Assembly (NCBI RefSeq): GCF_004364175.1
Contig: NZ_SNZW01000011.1
Span: 248,001 to 312,000, forward strand
Origin: Maribacter caenipelagi
GTDB lineage: Bacteria; Bacteroidota; Bacteroidia; Flavobacteriales; Flavobacteriaceae
Length of the DNA: 64,000 nucleotides
Reading direction: 5' to 3'
The notes below the pieces were generated by a model. It saw only the letters and a list, made by a program, of their open reading frames with translations. It had not been told where the DNA came from and did no database searches. The translations under genes and the position numbers were made by a program. Positions 8,159-15,689 of this stretch are shown here, piece by piece (the stretch's first letter is position 1; the number at the start of each line of letters is the position of its first letter).

Positions 8159-8709
8159 AATCTGTAACCTAGATTTATGCCGCCTTTACCTATAATGGTA
8201 AAGTCTCTGTCATTTTTGAATAAATTTCGTCCAATACCTAGGTCTATTTCTACGATAAAGCCTCTTTTGGTTATGAGTTTTACACCAGTGCTAATTCCTA
8301 AAGCGAAATCGACAACGTTGTCATCGTATCCAGAATTTGAATAATAGGTATCAGTTGGTTCGTCGTAATAAGAGCCGTAGGTGTAATCATCAACAGAATT
8401 CAACATACCAAAAGCTTCTACGAAGAAACCAGATGCGTATTTTTTCCCGAAATATTGACGGTAATAGGGTGCTATGTAATAGTTGACATCAATATTCTCG
8501 TCATCATAAGCATATAAGACATCAATACCGATAGCAGATTCTTCATTTAGTAAATATTGATAATCCAACTCAATGGCGCCTAAGATTAAAAAAAGGCCGT
8601 TAATTTTTAATTCTTGATGTTCTTCTGAAGTTATATATGCATCATCAACATCTTGAGAGTAGATAGAAATGCTCATTAAGCAAAGGCAACACAAGATATA
8701 ATACTTCAT
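8155..8709 (-). CDS. outer-membrane beta-barrel-like protein, unknown function
   Basis: This is a 184-residue secreted protein with a signal peptide (MKYYILCCLCLMSISIYSQ). Alternating hydrophobic and aromatic strands follow, and the C-terminus GGINLGYRF ends in Phe, the usual signal for outer-membrane barrel insertion. I used the ATG at 8707-8709; an upstream ATG adds 15 residues that spoil the signal peptide and overlap the preceding gene. It is the last gene of the sigma-factor operon, 10 bases after the trans-envelope barrel protein. Acidic and Tyr-rich turns (DDENIDVNYY, YGSYYDEPTDTYY) suggest surface loops. No specific family recognised. Confidence 0.7.
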   Translation of the reverse strand: MKYYILCCLCLMSISIYSQDVDDAYITSEEHQELKINGLFLILGAIELDYQYLLNEESAIGIDVLYAYDDENIDVNYYIAPYYRQYFGKKYASGFFVEAFGMLNSVDDYTYGSYYDEPTDTYYSNSGYDDNVVDFALGISTGVKLITKRGFIVEIDLGIGRNLFKNDRDFTIIGKGGINLGYRF

Positions 8710-8719
8710 ATTTATATTT

Positions 8720-10237
8720 TTAAAACTGAAAAGTAAGTCCGCTATATACCCCAACTGAATATGGCCTAAAAGTGCCGTTTACATAAGAAAAGGTGTTTAA
8801 TTGATATTTAAAGATTGGTTCTACATTAAATCGTACTTTTTGTGAAAAGTTGTAGTTAATGCCAAGCCCCATATTGGCACTAAAGTTCAAGTCGTTTATA
8901 TTATTTGCTTCGCCAATTTCAGTTGTCAATTCACCAGAAGTCAATGATACCGCATTGTCAATTAAAAATAAAGAACTGACACCACCAATAAGGTTGATGC
9001 CGAATTTTTTATCTATAAGCGCGTAATTTAATTCAACTGGTAATTCTAGATAGCCGAACTGTTGCGACATATAGCCATCTCTTGAAGGACTTTTTGCTGT
9101 TACATCTTGAGCAGTATTAACGGTGCTGTATTTATCTGAGGGAACTATTTTGCTGGAAATAGTTAATGTATTTGATGTTTCAGCATAATCAATAGTACTT
9201 AATTGACCAGTATTAGAAGCAAGACTTGACGAAGATGAAAAAGCAACATCTTCAGTGTCATACCCATAATCTACTTTATTGATACCCGAGCGTATCGTCA
9301 ATTTTTTGGTGACAGCATATGCCACGGAGACTCCGTAACTCATATTTACATTTCCTGATTTTGCATTGGGACTAAAAATGGAGTTTACAGGTGAGCCTTC
9401 ACCAATGGCATTAAAATATACTGGAGCGACATTCGGACCCGCTGACCACCTATTACTAGCCACTTTTTTGTTTTTCAGCTCTTCTTGATCTTCAATTTCA
9501 TCAAAAATAGATTTCTTGTTCGATTCAAGTTCTTCGGTAACTTCTTCTATAGTGTTGTTTTCAGCTATGGAGTTTTCTGCTTCCTTAAGGTTAAAGTCCA
9601 GGTGTGTATTAGAATCTTTGTTTGTAGTTTCAATTGATTCGTCTGTGTTAAGATTATAGTTTAAAAAGTTTTCTGAATCATTTGAATTAACACCTTTTGC
9701 CAATCTATTTTGTGCAATTAAAACTTCGTTGGTAGAATTATTATTTTCTGAATTATTATTACTATTTACCGCAAGAGCATGAACCGGTTCAATATTCTTG
9801 TCGTAACTTTTTTTAGTAGTTGGCACAGCAACCTTATTAGGTTCTAGCTGATTGTTCATTGGGTTGTTTTCAACATCGTTCTGTTGATTTTCACTAACCA
9901 TGTTTTGTTCAACTACAGCATTGGCAGTAGTGTCTAACGAATCAATAAAAATTTCATTTTCTATATTCTGTTGAATATCATCGATTTTTTCGGATTCGTT
10001 ATCCGTGTCTACCAGTATTTGGTTGTTAGTATTATCTTCTGTAAACGGATTTAAAATTAATAGCCCAATCATTATAGCGGCAGCAATCCCCCCAAATGAC
10101 CACCAAAATGGTATAATTCTTCTCTTTTTTCGTTTGTCCAATGACGCATCAATCGCACGCCAGACTTTATTGTCTGGTGTTTGTTTGAAGTCCGAAAGCT
10201 TATCTCGGAAAATATCGTCTATATTCTTCTTCTGCAT
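8720..10237 (-). CDS. inner-membrane-anchored protein with long linker and outer-membrane barrel (sigma-operon partner)
   Basis: The 505-residue protein has four visible parts: a cytoplasmic N-terminus (about 1-42, DNKVWRAIDASLDKRKKRR), one transmembrane helix (about 44-63), a 200-residue Asn/Glu/Ser-rich linker (about 65-265) with no predicted fold, and a C-terminal domain (about 268-505) of beta strands ending in GLTFQF, as in PorT-like outer-membrane barrels. It starts 31 bases after the ECF sigma gene. The N-terminal part is where an anti-sigma domain would be, so it may control that sigma factor; this is inference. The layout suggests one chain crossing the whole envelope. There is no cleavable signal peptide. 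Confidence 0.72.
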   Translation of the reverse strand: MQKKNIDDIFRDKLSDFKQTPDNKVWRAIDASLDKRKKRRIIPFWWSFGGIAAAIMIGLLILNPFTEDNTNNQILVDTDNESEKIDDIQQNIENEIFIDSLDTTANAVVEQNMVSENQQNDVENNPMNNQLEPNKVAVPTTKKSYDKNIEPVHALAVNSNNNSENNNSTNEVLIAQNRLAKGVNSNDSENFLNYNLNTDESIETTNKDSNTHLDFNLKEAENSIAENNTIEEVTEELESNKKSIFDEIEDQEELKNKKVASNRWSAGPNVAPVYFNAIGEGSPVNSIFSPNAKSGNVNMSYGVSVAYAVTKKLTIRSGINKVDYGYDTEDVAFSSSSSLASNTGQLSTIDYAETSNTLTISSKIVPSDKYSTVNTAQDVTAKSPSRDGYMSQQFGYLELPVELNYALIDKKFGINLIGGVSSLFLIDNAVSLTSGELTTEIGEANNINDLNFSANMGLGINYNFSQKVRFNVEPIFKYQLNTFSYVNGTFRPYSVGVYSGLTFQF

Positions 10238-10268
10238 CTAGTACTGTTTCTGTCTATAATCACTAGGA

Positions 10269-10835
10269 TTATAAAAAGTGTGTTGATATTATAATTAAGA
10301 TACTTACAATTGATTGCGTGATCTTAGTCTCTATTTTTTCTTTTAATAATGCGCGTGCCCTGGCGAGATTAGATTTTGAGGTGCCAATTGTGGTACCTAG
10401 CATTTCACTAATTTCTTTGTGCGTATAGCCATCCAACACATATAGGTTGAAGGTGGCGCGGTATTTATTTGGTAACTCTTGAATGTAACTTAATAGTGTT
10501 TGTAAACTGATGTCATCATAAGCATTATCTACAGTAACTTCTTCTTCGGTATTATCTGTAACCACATTCAGGTATTCTTGCTTTCTATATTTTTGTAGCG
10601 CAGTATTTACCGTAATTCTTTTCATCCAACCTTCAAAAGAACCTTTGTTTTTAAATTGACCTATTTTATCATAAATGGTCATAAAGCTGTCATGTAGGGT
10701 ATCTTCTGCCTGTGATTTAGATTTGGAGTATTTAAGGCATATACCAAAGAGGGTAGAGGCATAGGCTCTATATAATAGTTCCTGTGCTTTACGGTCTCCT
10801 TTTTTGCAATTATGTATGAGTTCTTCTAGACTCAC
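10269..10835 (-). CDS. RNA polymerase ECF sigma factor
   Basis: This 188-residue sigma-70-family protein has region 2 at about 20-85 (AEDTLHDSFMTIYDKIGQF, FEGWMKRITVNTAL) and region 4 at about 120-172 (LPNKYRATFNLYVLDGYTHKEI, with GTTIGTSKSNLARAR). It directs RNA polymerase to a small regulon. The start is GTG at 10833-10835: an in-frame stop lies 15 bases upstream and is the stop codon of the preceding lipoprotein gene. The last 15 residues are strongly hydrophobic (SIVSILIIIS), which is unusual for an ECF factor. The next gene downstream probably encodes its membrane regulator. Confidence 0.93.
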   Translation of the reverse strand: MSLEELIHNCKKGDRKAQELLYRAYASTLFGICLKYSKSKSQAEDTLHDSFMTIYDKIGQFKNKGSFEGWMKRITVNTALQKYRKQEYLNVVTDNTEEEVTVDNAYDDISLQTLLSYIQELPNKYRATFNLYVLDGYTHKEISEMLGTTIGTSKSNLARARALLKEKIETKITQSIVSILIIISTHFL

Positions 10836-10850
10836 AAATGGTTGGTTGTT

Positions 10851-11276
10851 TTAAGGGTTGTTTACTGGAACGACAATTTCCATATATTCTGCCTCTCCGT
10901 CACTATTATCGCCTTTATAAAATTTAAATGTATAGGGTTCGGTATAAACTACCTGGAAGTTGAAAGACGCCGTTTCTTGAATTAATTCTTCCATACAATC
11001 ATCAATATCTGTTCTTACAGCCCCAATGGCAACAACACTTCTAACGGTCAGGGAATCTTTAACAACGTCAAAACCTTCATAGTATGTACAACTATCCGGT
11101 TTTAAATAATTTACAGAAATCGTATAGGTCTCATTGAGATCAAAAGATTCTGGTACTTCTGCATCGACAATCTCCAAAGCTGTAAAATGGAAATTAGCGC
11201 CATCATCATCAATAGAACAACCATTACATATAAATGCTATGACCAAGGCCAACAGCATAAACTTTTTTCTCATCAT
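10851..11276 (-). CDS. small lipoprotein, first gene of the sigma operon
   Basis: The product is a 141-residue lipoprotein with signal and lipobox FICNGCSIDDDG; the acidic residues after Cys are typical of Bacteroidota lipoproteins. I chose the ATG at 11274-11276 (tandem ATG at 11271), which gives a normal signal peptide; a start at 11312 would add 12 unlikely residues. The mature part is beta-rich with several Cys residues (CTYYEG, DDCMEE), so a disulfide is possible. It precedes the ECF sigma gene by 15 bases. It might sense envelope conditions for that system; no family was recognised. Confidence 0.65.
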   Translation of the reverse strand: MMRKKFMLLALVIAFICNGCSIDDDGANFHFTALEIVDAEVPESFDLNETYTISVNYLKPDSCTYYEGFDVVKDSLTVRSVVAIGAVRTDIDDCMEELIQETASFNFQVVYTEPYTFKFYKGDNSDGEAEYMEIVVPVNNP

Positions 11277-11355
11277 ATAACTGTTTTGTTCTAAGATGAG
11301 AATGAAGTGCAATGGTTGCGTTAACTCATTTATGTTTACTTAAATAATACTGAAT

Positions 11356-12363
11356 TTAGGCATTCAAGGCAGCAATGGCTTCTCTAATTTTGCCATCTAA
11401 TTCCTCAAATAATTCAGGGTTATCTAAAAGTAGGTTTTTAACCGCATCACGACCTTGACCTAATTTTGTGTCACCATAGCTAAACCATGATCCACTCTTT
11501 TTTACTATTTCATATTCCACACCTAAGTCGATCACTTCACCAACCTTAGAAATACCTTCGCCATACATAATATCAAATTCAGTGGTACGGAAAGGTGGTG
11601 CTACTTTATTCTTTACAACCTTAACCCTGGTCTTGTTCCCTTGAACATTACCGTCTGTATCTTTAATCTGTGTAGATCTTCTAATATCTAAACGAACAGA
11701 TGCGTAAAATTTAAGGGCATTACCACCAGTAGTAGTTTCTGGGTTACCGAACATTACACCAATTTTTTCACGTAATTGGTTAATGAATATAACGGTACAG
11801 TTTGTTTTGCTGATAGAACCGGTTAATTTTCTAAGTGCTTGAGACATTAAACGTGCGTGAAGACCCATTTTAGAATCTCCCATTTCTCCTTCAATTTCAC
11901 TTTTAGGTGTCAATGCCGCAACTGAATCTATTACTACAATATCGATTGCTCCAGAACGAATTAAGTTATCAGCTATTTCTAAGCCTTGCTCACCGTTATC
12001 TGGTTGAGAGATGATTAAGTTGTCTATATCTACACCTAATTTTTGAGCGTAAAAACGGTCAAAAGCATGCTCTGCGTCAATAAATGCCGCTATGCCGCCA
12101 TTTTTTTGTGCTTCTGCTATTGCGTGCAAAGTCAAGGTTGTTTTACCTGAAGATTCCGGTCCGTAAATTTCAATTACACGACCTCTTGGGTAACCCCCTA
12201 CGCCTAAGGCAATATCTAAACCTAATGAGCCAGAAGGTATCACTTCAACATCTGCAACAACACTATCTCCCATTTTCATTACAGCGCCCTTACCATAGGT
12301 CTTATCCATTTTGTCAAGGGTCAACTTTAATGCTTTTAATTTTGCTTCTTTTTCAGAACTCAT
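11356..12363 (-). CDS. recA: recombinase RecA
   Basis: RecA forms filaments on single-stranded DNA for strand exchange and SOS induction. The 335-residue protein has Walker A GPESSGKT at 68-75, the MAW-like segments, loop L1/L2 regions ([19 protein letters not shown]) and a complete C-terminal domain that lacks the long acidic tail of E. coli RecA. It is monocistronic on the minus strand. No LexA-type operator was seen upstream. Confidence 0.98.
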   Translation of the reverse strand: MSSEKEAKLKALKLTLDKMDKTYGKGAVMKMGDSVVADVEVIPSGSLGLDIALGVGGYPRGRVIEIYGPESSGKTTLTLHAIAEAQKNGGIAAFIDAEHAFDRFYAQKLGVDIDNLIISQPDNGEQGLEIADNLIRSGAIDIVVIDSVAALTPKSEIEGEMGDSKMGLHARLMSQALRKLTGSISKTNCTVIFINQLREKIGVMFGNPETTTGGNALKFYASVRLDIRRSTQIKDTDGNVQGNKTRVKVVKNKVAPPFRTTEFDIMYGEGISKVGEVIDLGVEYEIVKKSGSWFSYGDTKLGQGRDAVKNLLLDNPELFEELDGKIREAIAALNA

Positions 12364-12737
12364 TTTCTATTTTTTTGGAAAGCTAAATTACCAAATCTTT
12401 TTTGATTTGAATAATATTCAATCAATTACGCAACCATTTTAAGCAATTACTATCTTTTATAAAATAGAAGTTACTTTATTGTTTATAAATCGCTGTTTTT
12501 AGTGTCGGCGATTATAGGTGGCTATATCCTTTTTTATATTCTTTAAGAATACTATGAAAAAGAAAAAAATGGAATGGTCGATAAAGAGTCTTGTTATAAG
12601 CAAGGCTCTTTTTTTATGTTACAAAGTGGTTAACCTTTATAAAATAGATGCATTTTTCAATATTATAACTATTTTTGTTCTTGAAATTTTTTCTATAAAC
12701 CTTCTGCCCATTGGCAGACTTAAATTATTAGTATAGC
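12364..12737. other. intergenic region between recA and trhO
   Basis: These 374 bases separate the divergent recA and trhO genes. They hold a plus-strand terminator-like hairpin (12584-12615) with no convincing gene before it, and a -7 box TATTTTTG at 12670-12677 that may serve trhO. A 72-codon open frame in this stretch runs through the hairpin and is hydrophobic and A/T-driven; I do not accept it. Confidence 0.6.
12584..12615 (+). terminator. orphan plus-strand terminator hairpin
   Basis: AAGAGTCTTG and CAAGGCTCTT pair over 10 bp (one G-U) around a 7-base loop, followed by seven Ts. No gene on the plus strand lies between the recA start and this hairpin, so it may end a short non-coding transcript. 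Confidence 0.6.
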
Positions 12738-13769
12738 ATGCAACTGTACAATACGTTAAGTGCAATAGAAAGAGCAGCTTTAATTGAAGAAGCGGGTAAG
12801 GAACGCCTTACTATCTCTTTCTATACCTATGCACACATTGGTAACACCAACATTTTTAGAAACCACCTATTCATCAACTGGAACGATATGGATGTTCTTG
12901 GGCGAATTTACGTTGCTCACGAGGGAATAAATGCCCAGCTTTCGGTTCCAGCTGAAAACTTCAATGTTTTTAAAGAACATTTAGATAGTATTTCTTTTCT
13001 AGAGAATGTGCGACTCAATATTGCTATTGAACAGGACAACCTTTCCTTTTTAAAGTTAAAAGTGAAAGTTAGACATAAGATTGTAGCTGACGGATTAGAA
13101 GATAATTCTTTTGACGTCACCAATAAAGGTATTCATGTAGGTGCAGAAAAATTCAATGAACTTATTGAAGATCCAGATACGGTTTTGGTAGATATGCGAA
13201 ACCATTATGAAAGTGAAATAGGGCACTTTAAAAATGCCGTTACACCAGATGTTGATACGTTTAGAGATTCATTAGATATTATTGAACGCGATTTAGCCGC
13301 TCATAAAAAAGATAAGAAACTGGTAATGTACTGTACTGGCGGAATTCGTTGCGAGAAAGCGAGTGCTTATTATAAACACAAAGGTTTTGAACAGGTATAT
13401 CAACTAGAAGGGGGAATTATTGAATATACCCGACAAGTAGAGAAAAACAATCTTGAAAATAAATTCAAGGGTAAGAATTTTGTTTTTGACCACAGAAGGG
13501 GTGAGCGTATTAGTGATGATGTTATTGCTAATTGTCATCAATGTGGAACACCTTGTGATGAGCATGTAAATTGTGCTAATGAGGCTTGTCATTTATTATT
13601 TATTCAATGCAAATCTTGTGCAGAAAAAATGAATAATTGCTGTTCAGATACTTGTAAAGAAGTTCATGAATTGCCTTTTGAAGAACAAAAGGCCTTGAGA
13701 AAAGGTAAGGTTGTAAGTAATAAGATATTTAAAAAAGGCCGCTCAGAAGTGCTGAAGTTTAAAAAGTAG
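12738..13769 (+). CDS. trhO: tRNA uridine-34 hydroxylase TrhO (rhodanese family)
   Basis: TrhO (YceA/UPF0176) makes 5-hydroxyuridine at tRNA position 34 in an oxygen-dependent way. The 343-residue protein has the N-terminal UPF0176 domain (about 20-115), the rhodanese domain (about 130-235, active Cys199 in MYCTGGIRC) and a Cys-rich C-terminus (about 265-325) with CxxC pairs (CHQCGTPC, CKSC, CCSDTC) fit for zinc binding. This is the usual three-part layout. It is monocistronic with a 3' hairpin terminator. Confidence 0.93.
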   Translation: MQLYNTLSAIERAALIEEAGKERLTISFYTYAHIGNTNIFRNHLFINWNDMDVLGRIYVAHEGINAQLSVPAENFNVFKEHLDSISFLENVRLNIAIEQDNLSFLKLKVKVRHKIVADGLEDNSFDVTNKGIHVGAEKFNELIEDPDTVLVDMRNHYESEIGHFKNAVTPDVDTFRDSLDIIERDLAAHKKDKKLVMYCTGGIRCEKASAYYKHKGFEQVYQLEGGIIEYTRQVEKNNLENKFKGKNFVFDHRRGERISDDVIANCHQCGTPCDEHVNCANEACHLLFIQCKSCAEKMNNCCSDTCKEVHELPFEEQKALRKGKVVSNKIFKKGRSEVLKFKK

Positions 13770-13817
13770 CTTTCTGTTTTGCGAAGGCTTAAGTCATTAA
13801 ACCATACGATACACTAT

Positions 13818-13846
13818 AAAAAGGCAGCGTTTTTCGCTGTCTTTTT
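13818..13846 (+). terminator. terminator of trhO
   Basis: AAAAAGGCAGCG (13818-13829) pairs with CGCTGTCTTTTT (13835-13846) with one G-U, 5-base loop and T-run. Confidence 0.8.
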
Positions 13847-14011
13847 AGGTTTTAGAAATGGTCTTGAGTTATTGGTAAAGTCACTATATAAAACCGACAC
13901 CGCTAATTTCACTTTTATTTCACATTAAAAAAACTGTATCTTTACCTATAAGTTTTTTATGAACCTTTTTTGGTGAATTTTATATAATTCGACCAAACCA
14001 ATATATATAAT

Positions 14012-15208
14012 ATGAGTTGTAGTAGTTGTTCTACCGGTAAGGATGGACAACCAAAGGGATGCAAGAATAACGGTACTTGCGGTACAGATGGTTGCAATAA
14101 ACTGACAGTTTTTGACTGGCTTTCAAATATGTCGCTCCCTAATGGGGAACGACCATTCGATTTTGTTGAAGTACGATTTAAAAATAGTAGAAAAGAATTT
14201 TTTCAGAACACCGAGAATCTTTCACTTTCCATTGGCGATATAGTTGCCACACAAGCACAATCAGGTCATGACATAGGTATGGTTACCTTAACGGGAGAAC
14301 TTGTACGCGTGCAAATGAAACGGAAAAAAGTGTCTTTCACTGATGAAGAGGCACCGAAAGTGTATAGAAAAGCAAGCCAGAAAGACATAGATATTTGGCA
14401 GAAATGTAGAGATAGAGAAGAAGAAATTAAGAAAAGAGCACGTGAAATTGCCATTATCTTGAAGCTTCAAATGAAGATTTCTGATGTAGAGTTTCAGGGT
14501 GATGGTTCTAAAGCCACTTTTTATTATACAGCAGATGAACGCGTAGATTTTCGACAGTTGATAAAAGATATGGCAAAGGCATTCGGTATTCGAATCGAAA
14601 TGCGTCAAATCGGTTATCGTCAAGAAGCACAAAGATTGGGTGGTATTGGATCTTGTGGTAGAGAGTTGTGTTGCTCAACGTGGTTGACAGATTTTAGGTC
14701 TGTAAGTACTTCTGCAGCACGTTACCAACAGTTGTCATTGAATCCGCAAAAGCTTGCAGGTCAATGTGGTAAATTGAAGTGTTGCTTGAATTATGAGCTA
14801 GATGTCTATGTAGACGCACTTAAAGATTTTCCTTCTCAAGACACAAAATTGTTTACCGAAAAAGGACTCGCTTTTTGCCAGAAAACCGATATTTTTAAAG
14901 AGATGTTGTGGTTTTCATATAGAGATGATCCTGGTAGCTGGCATGTGCTTTCTAAAGATCAGGTAAACGAAATCTTAGAGAAGAATAAAAAGAAAGAGAA
15001 AGTTGCTAGTTTGGAAATGTACGCGATGGAAATTGCTGTTGAAGAAAAAGTAGTTTTTGAAAATGTAGTAGGGCAAGACAGTCTTACACGATTTGATAGA
15101 CCAAAAGGTGGCGGAAACAATAATAAAAATAGGAACAAGAACCGAAACCGCAACAAGAATAAGAACAAGAATAGAAATCGTAATAGAAATCAAAAGAAGA
15201 ATGCGTAG
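14012..15208 (+). CDS. ricT: PSP1-domain protein RicT
   Basis: This matches the PSP1/RicT (YaaT) family, whose B. subtilis member forms an Fe-S-containing complex with RicA and RicF that affects mRNA processing. The 398 residues hold a Cys-rich N-terminus (about 2-30, MSCSSCSTGKDG, CGTDGC), the PSP1 core (about 50-280, with the conserved GSCGRELCCSTW and QCGKLKCCLNYE segments) and a strongly basic Asn/Lys/Arg tail (about 365-398). The Cys pairs suit metal or Fe-S binding. RicA and RicF genes are not in the window, so the role here may differ. The tail overlaps the start of gldH by 8 bases. Confidence 0.88.
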   Translation: MSCSSCSTGKDGQPKGCKNNGTCGTDGCNKLTVFDWLSNMSLPNGERPFDFVEVRFKNSRKEFFQNTENLSLSIGDIVATQAQSGHDIGMVTLTGELVRVQMKRKKVSFTDEEAPKVYRKASQKDIDIWQKCRDREEEIKKRAREIAIILKLQMKISDVEFQGDGSKATFYYTADERVDFRQLIKDMAKAFGIRIEMRQIGYRQEAQRLGGIGSCGRELCCSTWLTDFRSVSTSAARYQQLSLNPQKLAGQCGKLKCCLNYELDVYVDALKDFPSQDTKLFTEKGLAFCQKTDIFKEMLWFSYRDDPGSWHVLSKDQVNEILEKNKKKEKVASLEMYAMEIAVEEKVVFENVVGQDSLTRFDRPKGGGNNNKNRNKNRNRNKNKNKNRNRNRNQKKNA

Positions 15209-15686
15209 TATATCTTGTTGTTTTTTAGCATTAGTGCTCTTTGCTTCTTGTGACAGCAATATTATTAAGACCGAATACCGAACCTTGGAAGATGGTGTTT
15301 GGAACAAAGATAATGTTCTTGAATTTTCACTTTCTAACATAGATACTACTGCAGCGCATGATGTCTTTATCAACGTTCGCAATGACAATACTTTCCCTTA
15401 TAGCAATCTATTTATAATTGCATCATTGACGACACCTGAAGGCGAAGTAACCAAAGACACTTTAGAATATGCGATGTCTTTACCAGATGGCACTTGGCTC
15501 GGCAAGGGTAGTGGTAGCATTAAAGAAAATAAATTGTGGTATAAAGAAAACATCGTTTTTTCATCTTCTGGCGTATATACTATAGAGGTATCACAGGCGA
15601 TGCGTAAAAATGGTAATGTTTCTGGTATCATCGGGCTAGAAGGTATTACCGATGTAGGTATAGAAGTAACAAAAAGCACCCCGTAA
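15201..15686 (+). CDS. gldH: gliding motility lipoprotein GldH
   Basis: GldH is an outer-membrane lipoprotein needed for Flavobacterium-type gliding. The 161-residue product starts MRSISCCFLALVLFASCDS with lipobox Cys about residue 17. I chose the ATG at 15201; the frame is open further upstream within the ricT tail, but that extension is just the repetitive Arg/Lys coding tail read in another frame. The mature part has the family pattern (DGVWNKDNVLEF, NLFIIASLTTPEG, DGTWLGKGSG). It overlaps ricT by 8 bases and is 3 bases from the PBP gene, so the three are co-transcribed. Confidence 0.92.
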   Translation: MRSISCCFLALVLFASCDSNIIKTEYRTLEDGVWNKDNVLEFSLSNIDTTAAHDVFINVRNDNTFPYSNLFIIASLTTPEGEVTKDTLEYAMSLPDGTWLGKGSGSIKENKLWYKENIVFSSSGVYTIEVSQAMRKNGNVSGIIGLEGITDVGIEVTKSTP

Positions 15687-15689
15687 ACA

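Noticed and set aside
12518..12736. 72-codon open frame between recA and trhO
   Set aside because: It runs through a strong terminator hairpin, is hydrophobic because of AT-richness, and has no motif or plausible ribosome site.
14266..14632. Cys-rich frames opposite ricT
   Set aside because: They are complements of the ricT codons and lack any start or ribosome-site support.
15093..15200. Longer N-terminus for GldH
   Set aside because: The extra 36 residues are the repetitive RicT tail codons in another frame; the signal peptide starts at 15201.
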